A stretch of DNA of 64,000 bases from an uncultured Bacteroidales bacterium. Its GTDB lineage: Bacteria > Bacteroidota > Bacteroidia > Bacteroidales > Paludibacteraceae. Of this stretch, positions 35,468-44,709 are shown in pieces; position 1 is the stretch's first letter, and each line of letters starts with the position of its first letter. Location of the stretch: assembly GCA_900321005.1 (NCBI GenBank), contig ONUF01000003.1, positions 1 to 64,000 of the forward strand, given 5' to 3'. Under the pieces are notes generated by a model that did no database searches, was not told where the DNA came from, and saw nothing but the letters and a program-made list of their open reading frames with translations. The translations under genes and the position numbers were made by a program.

Positions 35468-36652
35468 TTACCATTTATTTGTTTTACGTTTGGGGACCAC
35501 CAGCAAACACACGTTGACCAGCGGTAAGACGATATCGAACCACAGCACGGTTCCCATGCTGAAGCCATGCAGCCCCATCCTGCGTGCCGAGGTGTTAAGA
35601 ACAGCCGTTTGCAAGATCCAGCGGATGAGGAACAGCGCTATCGCGGCCATGACCGGTATCAGCGGCAGGATGTCTCTCCATTCGGTCCATCGACCGAAGA
35701 CAAGCACAGCTATCACCGCCGCATAGAAGAGTCCGCGCGTGAGCGGCTCGAAGAGCAAGCGCCATTTGGTGGCCGCGCGGTAAGCAGGCGAGACGGACAG
35801 ATGACGACGTTTCTGCAGCAACCATGTGCGTAGCGAGGTCTTGGCCAATGACCATACATAACTGTCGCGATTCAGGGCTACGGCGGTGTTGGCTTTCGTC
35901 GCCACATGGTTGACGAAGAGATCGTCGTCGCCCGCGCGATTGGTCATCAGGTGGGTAAAACCGCCCGACTCAAAGAAGAGCGATTTGCGGTATGCCAAGT
36001 TACGTCCTACGCCCATGTACGGATGACCGCAGAGCGCTGCTCCGAGGTAGTGGAGACCGTTGAAGAGTGTATCGAAACGCACGAGGCGGTTCACATGTCC
36101 TTTCTCGTAGAAATACGGACTAAAGCCCAGGACGATGTCTTTCGAAGCCTGCGCCATCATCGCACTTATCCAATGGTTCGACTCCGGCCGGCAATCGGCG
36201 TCGGTCAACAGCAGCCAGTCGTATTGCGCGGCCTTGGCACCAAGCGTCAACGCCAGTTTTTTCGTGGAACCGACCCGTGCGCCCATGGGAATGAATGTCA
36301 TATGCAGGCGCGGATCCTGCGTTGAGTATCGCTCCACGACCTCGCGTGTGTTGTCTTCCGATCCATCATCGACGACTATCACTTCGTAGGTCGGATAATC
36401 CTGCGTGAGCAAGGCTTGGAGATAGTGCGAGAGGTTATCGCTCTCGTTATGCGCACAGAGGATGACGGTGACGCCGGGGACTTCGTCATTGGACATTTGA
36501 CATTTGTCATTTGTCATTGGTGATTTGCGGTCTTTGCGCATCTTGCGAGCAGGCGCAGCCATGTAGCGGCTGTACCAATACACCTGCAGCACGAAGAGCA
36601 GCGCCAGCGCGCCGAACAAGGTCCACTCTACTATAGAAAATGCTAACAACAC
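35468..36652 (-). CDS. Family-2 glycosyltransferase, membrane-bound
   Basis: A 394-residue enzyme with one N-terminal membrane helix, a cytoplasmic GT-A domain and three or four C-terminal helices. GT2 motifs are VTVILCAHNES, VIVVDDGSEDN, LLTDADCRPE, NRAGDDDLF and a QKRRH acceptor motif (variant of QxxRW). It probably adds a sugar to a lipid or envelope polysaccharide; substrate unknown. The segment MTNDKCQMSNDE between the anchor helix and the catalytic domain is encoded by a CATTTGT repeat. It begins 4 nt after the PCMD gene stop. Compared with it, the glycosyltransferase half of the aroA fusion lacks the first 60-80 residues. Confidence 0.9.
   Translation of the reverse strand: MLLAFSIVEWTLFGALALLFVLQVYWYSRYMAAPARKMRKDRKSPMTNDKCQMSNDEVPGVTVILCAHNESDNLSHYLQALLTQDYPTYEVIVVDDGSEDNTREVVERYSTQDPRLHMTFIPMGARVGSTKKLALTLGAKAAQYDWLLLTDADCRPESNHWISAMMAQASKDIVLGFSPYFYEKGHVNRLVRFDTLFNGLHYLGAALCGHPYMGVGRNLAYRKSLFFESGGFTHLMTNRAGDDDLFVNHVATKANTAVALNRDSYVWSLAKTSLRTWLLQKRRHLSVSPAYRAATKWRLLFEPLTRGLFYAAVIAVLVFGRWTEWRDILPLIPVMAAIALFLIRWILQTAVLNTSARRMGLHGFSMGTVLWFDIVLPLVNVCLLVVPKRKTNKW
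36485..36526. repeat. CATTTGT/CATTTGA repeat inside the glycosyltransferase gene
   Basis: Four to five 7-8 nt units (CATTTGA, CATTTGT, CATTTGT, CATTGGT), in frame on the minus strand and translated as MTNDKCQMSND. Confidence 0.8.
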
Positions 36653-36656
36653 GGAT

Positions 36657-37742
36657 TTATGCTTTTACAACCTTGATTTTATATACGTGTGTGGACGAAC
36701 CGTCCTCGGCCTTCACGGTGATGACCCAGGGTTTGCCGCCGATCTCGCCGGGCTCGACACTCATCTCTTGCGCATCGAGTTTGCGGCCATTGAAACGCGC
36801 TTTCTCGCCCTTGATATTCGTGAGGGTACCGATGCCGCGCAAGCCTTCGATCTTCACGCTCTCGCCGCTCTCGAGTTTGTAGGTCTGCACTTTATCGCTA
36901 TGCGGATTGAAGTCCTTCCACTCCTTGCCGTTGATGAGCATTTTGTCGATGCACGACGAATAGATCAGTTCGACATCGTCGATATAGAGCGCATTGCCGT
37001 CATACAGGCCGTCGTTGGCGCGGAAAGCCGGGTAGTTGCCGGCAGAGAAGATGACATTGCACATCGTCGGACGGCCGTTGGCTTTGTACAAGATAGGCAC
37101 TTTGATGAGTGTCCACTCGTTGTATTTGGCGCGCGCACGAAGCCATCCTTCCGCCACTTGCTTCACCGGTTGATCGATGCCGCACTCATTGCCATCGGTG
37201 GCGGAGCGGACATCACTCTCTTCGTTGATACGCTCGGTCGTCGTACAACCGCCGGCTTTGTTCTTGTAGTTGGAACTCTTGGCGGTGCCGATCCAGGAAT
37301 AGAAAAGGAGGTGGAAATCCTCTTTGTCGGTATCGGGACCCGTACGCTTGATCCAAACGGCCATCGTGTCCGGACGGTATTTCCATTCGATGCCTCCTTC
37401 CGTTCCGGCCGTGGCGCTATTCAGATTCAGGCCCTTGAGGTATTGCCAGGGCACGCCCAGCGACACATAACCCGGGCCCGTAGCACCGAGGTTCAGTTTC
37501 GGAATACCGATGGCTCTATCCGCCACATAGATGCAATAGCCCGTACGCCCTTGCTTTTGGTACATAAACGTGAATTTAGAACCTATCTGGCTCACGTTCG
37601 ATCCATGCCAATCTTTCAACTGGGCATCCCCTTTAAACTTCTCCGACCAGTTCTCGAAATGCGGGTCGGGCAACTGCTGCGCACGCATCGTCGTCACGGC
37701 GAATAACGCCAGCGCCATTACGATCATTTGTTTTGTTTTCAT
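36657..37742 (-). CDS. Secreted PCMD-domain protein
   Basis: A 361-residue secreted protein of the Bacteroidota PCMD (putative carbohydrate metabolism domain) family. Signal peptide MKTKQMIVMALALFAVTTMRA fixes the start at 37742 (the frame opens at 37766). The family core is a beta-sandwich resembling a carbohydrate-binding module: LPDPHFENWSEKF near the N terminus, SGNY-like FSAGNYPAF and YIDDVELIY. A C-terminal Ig-like domain (about residues 280-361) follows. Biochemical role is not established. It is the first gene after the promoter at 37762-37771 and heads the six-gene unit reaching down to the aroA fusion. Confidence 0.87.
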   Translation of the reverse strand: MKTKQMIVMALALFAVTTMRAQQLPDPHFENWSEKFKGDAQLKDWHGSNVSQIGSKFTFMYQKQGRTGYCIYVADRAIGIPKLNLGATGPGYVSLGVPWQYLKGLNLNSATAGTEGGIEWKYRPDTMAVWIKRTGPDTDKEDFHLLFYSWIGTAKSSNYKNKAGGCTTTERINEESDVRSATDGNECGIDQPVKQVAEGWLRARAKYNEWTLIKVPILYKANGRPTMCNVIFSAGNYPAFRANDGLYDGNALYIDDVELIYSSCIDKMLINGKEWKDFNPHSDKVQTYKLESGESVKIEGLRGIGTLTNIKGEKARFNGRKLDAQEMSVEPGEIGGKPWVITVKAEDGSSTHVYKIKVVKA

Positions 37743-37761
37743 ACTCACATAACTTTTGCGC

Positions 37762-37771
37762 TGCAAAAGTA
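37762..37771 (-). promoter_or_regulatory. -7 element for the PCMD-to-aroA unit
   Basis: The minus strand reads TACTTTTGCA 20 nt before the PCMD start; a TTGTG lies at about -33 distance. It is the only good promoter seen for the six tightly packed genes down to 30440. Confidence 0.7.
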
Positions 37772-37833
37772 CAAAAAAAAAATGACATACACAAGAGTGT
37801 ATGCCACTTTTCTGTTTTTTTTAGGTCAAAGAC

Positions 37834-38793
37834 CTACAACATTCGCACGATGCAGAGGCTATAGAGCATGCCTAAGAGCATGGTGAATTTGATTAGTTGC
37901 TGGCAGGTCTTGTAGTCACTCGGGATCTTGGCGGGCCAAAGGAGGCCGAGGGCGCCGAGCAAGGGAATGACGATGCCGAAGAGAATATACCGCGTGCTGA
38001 GACTACTCCAGCCCGTCGGGAAAGGCAGGACGCGATACCAGAGATGACCGATGATCGCCAGCGTGAGGACGATGAGCGCGGTGACGAAGATCTTCGTCCA
38101 CAGTTCACCCCATACCACCGGCATCGAGTGGCATTCCAGTTCGCGGTCACCCATCTGATCCTGCATGTCCTTCACTATCTCGCGGATCCACGTCAACAGG
38201 AAGGCAAAGAGGGCGAACCCGCCGAGCCAGGCATAGAGGTCGTGTACCAAGGAGGTATAAGGCAAGATCGTCGCGTAGAGCAGTTGCAGTTGCGCCACAT
38301 TCGCCAGGGCCACCATCATCGGCGTCATCGCCGCCAAGAGGGCGATGGTCAGGTTACCGACCATGAAAAGACGCTTGTAACTGGACGAATAGAACCAGAG
38401 CAATCCGGGCACGAGGATGAAGACCGAACCGATGGTCCAACTGCGTAACAACACCGCTACCGTCAATCCGCAGAGCGCGCCAACAGCGCTCAGCGCGACG
38501 CTCAGACGCATCGCGGCGGGTTTGCTGATCGTACGCGTTACGATAACTTCGTCCGGGCGATTGATACGGTCTATCTTCACATCGAAATAATCGTTGATAA
38601 CATAGCCTCCCGCCGCTATAAGGACGATGGCGAAGGTGAGCAATAAGAGCACAGACCATGACAGTTGCTCGCCAAAGGCGAGTTGGTTCAATAGCGGCAC
38701 GGCTACCCACTTCTCCATCAGCCATACCAGCGCGGCGAGGAAGAGCAGATTGCTCCACCTCACCAAACGCAGTATATCTGTGAAAGTATTCAT
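37834..38793 (-). CDS. UbiA-family prenyltransferase
   Basis: A 319-residue polytopic membrane protein with about eight or nine helices. The first Asp-rich motif is NDYFDVKIDRINRPDE and the second is IREIVKDMQDQMGDRE, which together bind the prenyl diphosphate through magnesium. Family members transfer prenyl groups to quinone precursors or to glycerol-1-phosphate; Bacteroidota homologues are often labelled geranylgeranylglycerol-phosphate geranylgeranyltransferase, but the acceptor is uncertain. Its start overlaps the end of the amylase gene by 4 nt. Confidence 0.88.
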   Translation of the reverse strand: MNTFTDILRLVRWSNLLFLAALVWLMEKWVAVPLLNQLAFGEQLSWSVLLLLTFAIVLIAAGGYVINDYFDVKIDRINRPDEVIVTRTISKPAAMRLSVALSAVGALCGLTVAVLLRSWTIGSVFILVPGLLWFYSSSYKRLFMVGNLTIALLAAMTPMMVALANVAQLQLLYATILPYTSLVHDLYAWLGGFALFAFLLTWIREIVKDMQDQMGDRELECHSMPVVWGELWTKIFVTALIVLTLAIIGHLWYRVLPFPTGWSSLSTRYILFGIVIPLLGALGLLWPAKIPSDYKTCQQLIKFTMLLGMLYSLCIVRML

Positions 38794-40430
38794 TTGATTT
38801 TCAATATGACTCCGGTCCAGGCGGGCAAAGTGATTTGCGTCTCGCCGTCGGGCACGAAGTTCACGGGCTGTTTACCGCCGCGCAGCAGGTCGGTTCCTGT
38901 CGCGTCGGCTTTGCCATCCATGCTCAGGTACACGAAGGCGTCATTCGGGATGCGGATCTTGATATGCTGCTCGCGGTCATGGAAATTGACCACTACCAGC
39001 AGCGTCTCGCCCTTCACATGGCGAAGGAAAGCAAAATGCTGTTGCTTGTCAAACCCATCGCCTTGCGCATAGGTGATATCGTACATCCGGCCCTTCTGAA
39101 TCGCCTTGTCGTCGCGAGCGACGGTGAGCAAGGATTGGTAGAAAGCACGTAAGTCCTTCTGCTCCGGCGACAGTTTGGCACCGTCGAACTTGCCTTTGTT
39201 CGCCCAAGCCTGGATACTCTTGACGCCCCAATAGTCGAAGATGGTCGTACGGCCGTCAATACCGCTGAAACCCTCCATATCCATGCCGCGTTCGCCTAAC
39301 TCCTGACCGGAATAGACCATGAGCGGACACTGGTTCAGCGTCGCCGCCACGATCATCGCGGGTTCGGCACAACGGCCGTCGCCGCAGAAGAAACCGCTCG
39401 CCAGACGCTGCTCGTCATGGTTCTCGAGGAAATAGAGCATGTGGTTGATACGCGCGTCGCCATGTTGCATCCACTGGCGCGTGATACCGTCTGCCGCCCA
39501 GCCCCTGCTGGTCACACCGCGCAGGTACTCGTACATGCCTACCTTATCATACAAGTAATCGAAGCCCGCCGCCAGGTACGCATCGTATTTATACGGGTCG
39601 TAGCACTCGCCGATGAAGATGAATTTCTTGTATTTCTTCTTCACCTGCGCGATGGCCCATGCGAAGAACTCCACCGGTACCATCTCGGCCATGTCCACAC
39701 GCACGCCGTCGATGCCTTTGCTTGCCCAGAAAAGCAAGATATTCAGCATCTTCGGCCATACCGAAGGAATCGGATTGAACTGCTTCTCCATGCCGCCCTG
39801 GTAGAAGACGCCGTAGTTCAGTTTCACCGTCTCGTACCAATCGTTCAGCGACGGATGGCTCGTGAAACAGTCGTTGCCGGTGACCTTCGCCGGATACTCC
39901 TCGTAGCCCTGCAGGTCCTTGTCCAGCGTGAATCGCTCCCCCGGGAGATAGTAGAAGTCATTGAGCGGCGAGAACGCCCACTCAGGATGATCGTCTTCGC
40001 CCAGATCCTTGACGGAAGCAGGTTTGCAGGCACTCTTGTACTCACGGCTGACGTGGTTAGGCACAAAGTCGATGATCACACCCAAGCCGGCTTCGTGGGT
40101 ACGCTGCACGAGGGCTTCGAACTCCTCCATGCGTTTGGATTCGTTCTTCGCCAGATCGGGATCGACATCGTAGTAGTCGGTGATAGCGTACGGAGAGCCT
40201 GCCTTACCTTTGGTAATAGCGGGATGATTATACTGCGCCGTAGCGTGACGAATGACGCCGGTGTACCACACGTGCGTAGCACCCAAATCCACTATGGCTT
40301 TGAGTGCCCGCTCGTTGATATCGACAAATCGTCCGCAGCCGTTTTCCTCTTTCGTGCCGGCGTGTTTACGTGTCTCGTTATAGTTCGTAAACCAGCGCGG
40401 AAAGAGTTGGTAAATGATCGCTTTACTCAT
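38790..40430 (-). CDS. Cytoplasmic alpha-amylase-family (GH13) enzyme
   Basis: A 546-residue protein without a signal peptide, so cytoplasmic, in contrast to the three secreted amylases downstream. GH13 motifs are DFVPNHVS, the nucleophile in GVRVDMAEM, the acid/base in FIGECYD and the third carboxylate in LENHDEQR. It probably acts on imported maltodextrins or glycogen. It is coupled to ackA upstream and ubiA downstream by 4-nt overlaps. Exact specificity cannot be told from sequence. Confidence 0.9.
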   Translation of the reverse strand: MSKAIIYQLFPRWFTNYNETRKHAGTKEENGCGRFVDINERALKAIVDLGATHVWYTGVIRHATAQYNHPAITKGKAGSPYAITDYYDVDPDLAKNESKRMEEFEALVQRTHEAGLGVIIDFVPNHVSREYKSACKPASVKDLGEDDHPEWAFSPLNDFYYLPGERFTLDKDLQGYEEYPAKVTGNDCFTSHPSLNDWYETVKLNYGVFYQGGMEKQFNPIPSVWPKMLNILLFWASKGIDGVRVDMAEMVPVEFFAWAIAQVKKKYKKFIFIGECYDPYKYDAYLAAGFDYLYDKVGMYEYLRGVTSRGWAADGITRQWMQHGDARINHMLYFLENHDEQRLASGFFCGDGRCAEPAMIVAATLNQCPLMVYSGQELGERGMDMEGFSGIDGRTTIFDYWGVKSIQAWANKGKFDGAKLSPEQKDLRAFYQSLLTVARDDKAIQKGRMYDITYAQGDGFDKQQHFAFLRHVKGETLLVVVNFHDREQHIKIRIPNDAFVYLSMDGKADATGTDLLRGGKQPVNFVPDGETQITLPAWTGVILKIK

Positions 40431-41617
40431 ACCAGCGCAGCCGTGTCACTTGCAATCATTAACTCTTCGTCCGTCGGGATAAGGCAGACGGTTACTTTCG
40501 AGCCTTTCTTGGAGATGACACGCTCTTCGCCGCGTACGTTGTTCGCCTCTTCGTCCAATTCGATACCGAGGAAACTGAGGCCTTTCATAATCTCCGCGCG
40601 GATATACGGGTCGTTCTCGCCGATGCCGGCCGTGAAGACCAGGATATCGATGCCGTTCATGGCAGCTGCATACGCACCGATGTACTTCTTCACGCGGTAG
40701 ATAAACATCTTGCGCGCCAAGTCTGCACGTTTGTTGCCTTCCTTGATAGCCGCCTCGATATCACGGCAGTCACTCGACACGCCGCTGACGCCAAGCAGAC
40801 CCGATTTCTTATTGACCAAATTGTTAAACTCCGCCGTCGACAGGTGCTCTTTATCCATGATAAAGGTAGCTGCACCGAGGTCCAAATCACCTGCACGGGT
40901 ACCCATCACGAGTCCCTCTACCGGAGTCAGACCCATCGAGGTGTCTACGCTCTTACCATCCAGAACGGCCGTGCAACTGCCGCCACCGCCGATATGCGCG
41001 GTAACGATCTTCTTGCCCTTCGGGTCTACACCTAAGAATTCGCATACGCGTGCGCTCACGTAACGATGACTCGTGCCGTGGAAACCGTAACGACGAATTG
41101 CGTATTTCTCGTACAACTCGTAGGGCAATGCATACATGTATGCATAATCCGGCATGGTCTGGTGGAAAGCGGTGTCGAAGACAGCCACTTGCGGCACCCC
41201 CGGCAGGGTCTTCTCGATAGCATCGATACCCTTCAGGTTAGCGGGGTTATGCAGCGGAGCCAAGTCCACACATTGGATGATCTCCGCTTTCACTTCCGGC
41301 GTGATGAGCACCGACTTGTTGAATTTCTCGCCGCCATGGACTACACGGTGACCGACTGCGTCGATCTCTTTGAGGTCCTTGATGCAACCGATTTGCGGGT
41401 CCACCAGTTTCTCGAGAATCAACTCAATACCTACGGTATGCTCCGGCATCGATTTCTCAAATTTCACCTTCTCGCCGTTGGGCAGTTTGACCAACAGGAA
41501 TGAATCCGGCAAGCCGATTTTCTCGATACCGCCTTGCGCCATCACGCGCTTGCTCTCCATGTCGAAGAGTTTGTACTTGATACTACTGCTACCGCAGTTG
41601 AGAACTAGAATCTTCAT
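40427..41617 (-). CDS. ackA: Acetate kinase
   Basis: A 396-residue enzyme that makes ATP and acetate from acetyl phosphate. Motifs are LNCGSSSIKYKLFDM, VAVFDTAFHQTMPDYAYMY, RRYGFHGTSHRYVS, AHIGGGGSC (commonly HLGNGAS) and TAGIGEND near the C terminus. Length is typical. It follows pta with a 36-nt gap and overlaps the GH13 gene by 4 nt. Pta-AckA gives substrate-level ATP in mixed-acid fermentation, matching Rnf and fumarate reductase elsewhere in the window. Confidence 0.96.
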   Translation of the reverse strand: MKILVLNCGSSSIKYKLFDMESKRVMAQGGIEKIGLPDSFLLVKLPNGEKVKFEKSMPEHTVGIELILEKLVDPQIGCIKDLKEIDAVGHRVVHGGEKFNKSVLITPEVKAEIIQCVDLAPLHNPANLKGIDAIEKTLPGVPQVAVFDTAFHQTMPDYAYMYALPYELYEKYAIRRYGFHGTSHRYVSARVCEFLGVDPKGKKIVTAHIGGGGSCTAVLDGKSVDTSMGLTPVEGLVMGTRAGDLDLGAATFIMDKEHLSTAEFNNLVNKKSGLLGVSGVSSDCRDIEAAIKEGNKRADLARKMFIYRVKKYIGAYAAAMNGIDILVFTAGIGENDPYIRAEIMKGLSFLGIELDEEANNVRGEERVISKKGSKVTVCLIPTDEELMIASDTAALV

Positions 41618-41653
41618 AATTCAATTGTGTTTTATAGTATTATATAAGGTTAC

Positions 41654-42652
41654 TTATTTTATTGCTTGATTGGCAGTAATTACCACCATTTGTACGATAT
41701 CCTGCACTTTGCATCCGCGGCTCAGATCGTTCACCGGCGCTGCGATACCTTGCAGGATCGGGCCTACGGCGTCTGCGCCCGAAAAGCGCTCCACGAGTTT
41801 GTAGCCGATATTTCCGGCTTGCAGATCCGGGAAGACGAGTACGTTCGCTTTGCCGGCCACAGGGCTGCCCGGAGCTTTGGTCTTCGCCACACTCTCTACC
41901 AGCGCCGCATCGGCCTGCAACTCACCGTCCAACTGAAGTTCCGGCGCCATCTCTTTGGCCAGTTTCGTAGCCTCAGCCACCTTGTCCACCAGTTCATGTT
42001 TCGCACTACCCTTCGTACTGAACGACAACATCGCCACACGCGGCTCTATGCCGGCGATAGCACGTGCCGTCTCGGCCGTTGAGATAGCGATCTCCGCCAA
42101 CTGTTTGGCATCCGGATTCGGGTTCACGGCGCAGTCCGCAAAGAGCAGGAAACCGTTCTCGCCAAGGTGTTTCGCCGGCGTGAACATCAGGAACGCACCG
42201 CTCACGATGGAGCAACCGGGTTTGGTCTTCAGGATCTGGAAAGCAGGACGAATGGTATCGGCCGTCGTGCCGCGCGCACCAGCTAACTCGCCGTCTGCGT
42301 CGCCCGCCTTGATCATCAGACAACCCAGATACAAGGGGTCTTGCGCTTTCTTTGCAGCCTCTTCCTCCGTCATACCCTTCGCTTTGCGAAGTTCGAAAAG
42401 GAGATTGGCATACTCCGGCATCTTCGGATCATGAATCGGGTCCACGATCTTCGCCTCCTTGATATGCTCAAAACCCTTCTCGGAAGCCATACTCTTGATC
42501 TTCTCCGGATCACCAATCAAAATAAGCTGCGCGATCTTGTCTCGCAACAAGATATTTGCAGCCTCTAACGTACGCGGTTCATCGCCTTCCGGCAATACAA
42601 TGCGCTGCGGATTTGCTTTCGCACGCGCTACCATTTGCTCTAAAATATCCAT
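41654..42652 (-). CDS. pta: Phosphate acetyltransferase
   Basis: A 332-residue short-form Pta (no N-terminal DRTGG part) converting acetyl-CoA and phosphate to acetyl phosphate. Seen: RIVLPEGDEPRTLEAA, the substrate region GARGTTADTIRPAFQI and LVFPDLQAGNIGYKL, then GPILQGIAAPVNDLSRGC at the C terminus. It is the first gene of pta-ackA-GH13-ubiA, behind a promoter at 42690-42699. Confidence 0.96.
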   Translation of the reverse strand: MDILEQMVARAKANPQRIVLPEGDEPRTLEAANILLRDKIAQLILIGDPEKIKSMASEKGFEHIKEAKIVDPIHDPKMPEYANLLFELRKAKGMTEEEAAKKAQDPLYLGCLMIKAGDADGELAGARGTTADTIRPAFQILKTKPGCSIVSGAFLMFTPAKHLGENGFLLFADCAVNPNPDAKQLAEIAISTAETARAIAGIEPRVAMLSFSTKGSAKHELVDKVAEATKLAKEMAPELQLDGELQADAALVESVAKTKAPGSPVAGKANVLVFPDLQAGNIGYKLVERFSGADAVGPILQGIAAPVNDLSRGCKVQDIVQMVVITANQAIK

Positions 42653-42689
42653 AATATAACGTGATTAAGTATTTGCTTCAAAAATCGAC

Positions 42690-42699
42690 TGCAAATGTA
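42690..42699 (-). promoter_or_regulatory. -7 element of the pta promoter
   Basis: The minus strand reads TACATTTGCA about 38 nt before the pta start; TTGCGC lies at about -33. It faces away from the OmpA-LysM promoter in the same 193-nt gap. Confidence 0.65.
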
Positions 42700-42758
42700 C
42701 AAAAAAAATCTCATATGCGCAATAGTTTAGGTAAAAAATATATTTTTTTCAAAAAATA

Positions 42759-42792
42759 TTTGGTTATGTCAAAAAAAAGTTGTACCTTTGCG
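42759..42792 (+). promoter_or_regulatory. Promoter of the OmpA-LysM gene
   Basis: TTTGG at 42759-42763 and TACCTTTGCG at 42783-42792, 19 nt apart, form a near-consensus Bacteroidota promoter, giving a leader of roughly 48 nt before the ATG at 42846. Confidence 0.8.
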
Positions 42793-42845
42793 CCCTGAAT
42801 TGTGAAATTAAATCATTACTATAATAAAACAATCTCTTTTCTATC

Positions 42846-44558
42846 ATGAAGAAAAGTTTACTGGTAATCTCGCTTTTATGTTTCTCCGTAGCAATGTTTG
42901 CGCAGGAGGAGCCGCAACAAAATGAAGAAGTTAAGGGTGCTCATCCTTACAAAGTAGAGGAAAACAAAGAAGTTGCTTCCGAGTATGCACATTGGTCGTT
43001 GATCCCGCGCGCAGGTTTCAATGCGTTCGACGGTGATTTCACCTCGGAAATGAAGCACAACGTGGCTGTGCCGTCTGCCGGTGTGGCACTGGAGTATAAC
43101 TTTACTCCGGTATGGAGTATCGGTATCCAGTACATGTACGATATGTACACGGTGACCGGCGATCCGACTCCAAAGGATGAATTCGGCGACCAGCTGAATG
43201 CCGACACCTTGCTCCATGGTCACATGCACAAGGCCGGCGGTTACCTGGCGATGGACTTCACGAACCTGATTTTCCCGAGACTGGAGAAGAAGATCGTATC
43301 CATTATCCCGTACATCGGTGGTGGTGCTGCATGGTACAGACGTGCTTGTTACTACAAGGATGATTACTATATTGATGCGAAAACAGGACAGCCGAAGAAC
43401 CCGACGCACAAGCGCGGACACACCTATTGGTATCGAAATGTGAACGGAGACATCGCCGGAGATTATGATACCAACTATAACCTCATCGGTTATCTGCAGG
43501 CCGGTTTGAATGTCGAGTTTAACCTCAACCGTACGCTCGCGCTTGGTGTTTGTGCCGACTACACGTATTTCACGCGTGACTACGTGGATGGTCGTGGTTA
43601 CCACAAGTATAGTGAATCTGCCTTCCCCTCGAAGAACAACGATGGTATTTTTGATGTTACGTTAAACCTGCGTATTAAGTTTGAGGCCGGTAAGAAGACC
43701 CACGTTCGTAATATCTCCAGCTTTGAGACCTGGGAGAAGAAGCAAGAGTTCCAGCCTTGCCACGATACGGTTATCATCCGTCATGACTCGATCATCGTTC
43801 GTGAGACCTATGAGCATTTCGAGAAAGAGCAAGAGACTGTTTACTACGTATATTTCGACAACAACAAGTCTAATCTGGATAACAAAGCGCTCATCACGAT
43901 CCAACAGGTGGCTGATCGCTTAGCGGATGACTCTACGCTCTACGCAGTGGTTACCGGTTATTGCGACAACACGGGTTCGGATAAGCTCAACCTCGCGTTG
44001 GGTGACAAGCGCGCAGAGAACGTGGTTGACGAGTTGCAAGCTGAGCACGGTATTGACACGACACGTCTGCACGGACGCGGTATGGGTAAGATCATCGGTC
44101 GCCGCAGCACCGCCGCTTACAGTCCTAACCGTCGCGCTGCTATCCGCCTCGTGGACAAAGACACCTTCGAGCGTATGAAAGCGAACCTCGATGAGCAACA
44201 TGCAGTCCTCGAAGAGGAGATTCTGCTGGAGCCGGAACCGGCACCTGCACCCGCACCGGTAAAGACCGTTCCGTTGGCAGAGAGTGCACGCAAAGAGAAA
44301 GTGAACCAATACACGCAGCGCGAGAGTGAGACCGTGGTTACCGAAGCTACCACTACCCTCTCCAAGTTGGCTCGCCAATACTACGACAACACCTACTGCT
44401 GGGTATTTATCTACATTGCTAACAAGGATAAGATCACTAACCCGAACAAGTTGACCCCGGGAATCGAACTGACCATTCCTGAGTTGACGGAGCAAGAGAT
44501 GGATATCACCAAAGACGAAGGTCTGGTGCTGTACAACAACGCTCGTCTGGGTAAATAA
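42846..44558 (+). CDS. OmpA-family outer membrane protein with C-terminal LysM
   Basis: A 570-residue envelope protein. Signal peptide MKKSLLVISLLCFSVAMFAQ is followed by an N-terminal beta-barrel domain (about residues 45-285: WSLIPRAGFNAFDGDF, ALEYNFTPVWSIGIQYMYDM and similar strands). A hinge leads to an OmpA C-terminal peptidoglycan-binding domain (about 335-440: YFDNNKSNLDNKA, GYCDNTGSDKLNLALGDKRA, RRAAIRLV). A Pro/Ala linker and a LysM domain (about 500-560: TLSKLARQYYDNTYCWVFIY) finish it. It anchors the outer membrane to peptidoglycan and, given the promoter, may be abundant. tRNA-Met follows after 27 nt. Confidence 0.92.
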   Translation: MKKSLLVISLLCFSVAMFAQEEPQQNEEVKGAHPYKVEENKEVASEYAHWSLIPRAGFNAFDGDFTSEMKHNVAVPSAGVALEYNFTPVWSIGIQYMYDMYTVTGDPTPKDEFGDQLNADTLLHGHMHKAGGYLAMDFTNLIFPRLEKKIVSIIPYIGGGAAWYRRACYYKDDYYIDAKTGQPKNPTHKRGHTYWYRNVNGDIAGDYDTNYNLIGYLQAGLNVEFNLNRTLALGVCADYTYFTRDYVDGRGYHKYSESAFPSKNNDGIFDVTLNLRIKFEAGKKTHVRNISSFETWEKKQEFQPCHDTVIIRHDSIIVRETYEHFEKEQETVYYVYFDNNKSNLDNKALITIQQVADRLADDSTLYAVVTGYCDNTGSDKLNLALGDKRAENVVDELQAEHGIDTTRLHGRGMGKIIGRRSTAAYSPNRRAAIRLVDKDTFERMKANLDEQHAVLEEEILLEPEPAPAPAPVKTVPLAESARKEKVNQYTQRESETVVTEATTTLSKLARQYYDNTYCWVFIYIANKDKITNPNKLTPGIELTIPELTEQEMDITKDEGLVLYNNARLGK

Positions 44559-44585
44559 CATTCGCGCTAGCTTACGCTTGCGCGG

Positions 44586-44660
44586 GGTCCCATAGCTCAG
44601 TTGGTTAGTAGCACCTGACTCATAATCAGGGGGTCCTTGGTTCAAGCCCAAGTGGGACCA
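44586..44660 (+). tRNA. tRNA-Met (anticodon CAT), with one extra base in the D arm
   Basis: Acceptor GGTCCCA/TGGGACC, anticodon stem CCTGA/TCAGG with loop CTCATAA, T stem CTTGG/CCAAG and discriminator A are all perfect. The D arm reads GCTC-AGTTGGTTAG-TAGC: with the extra T the fourth D-stem pair is lost (C-T), leaving three pairs and a 10-nt loop. The elongator Met type (or an Ile-CAT to be lysidinylated) is likely; no CCA is encoded. Confidence 0.88.
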
Positions 44661-44661
44661 C

Positions 44662-44696
44662 AGCAGGAGGATAGTCCCAACGACTATCCTCCTGCT
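44662..44696 (+). terminator. Strong hairpin after tRNA-Met
   Basis: AGCAGGAGGATAGTC (44662-44676) pairs perfectly with GACTATCCTCCTGCT (44682-44696) around CCAAC. The following bases (TATATAAAAG) contain only a poor T tract, so it may be an inefficient terminator or an RNA processing and stability element between the tRNA and the next gene, which starts at 44710. Confidence 0.7.
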
Positions 44697-44709
44697 TATA
44701 TAAAAGACA

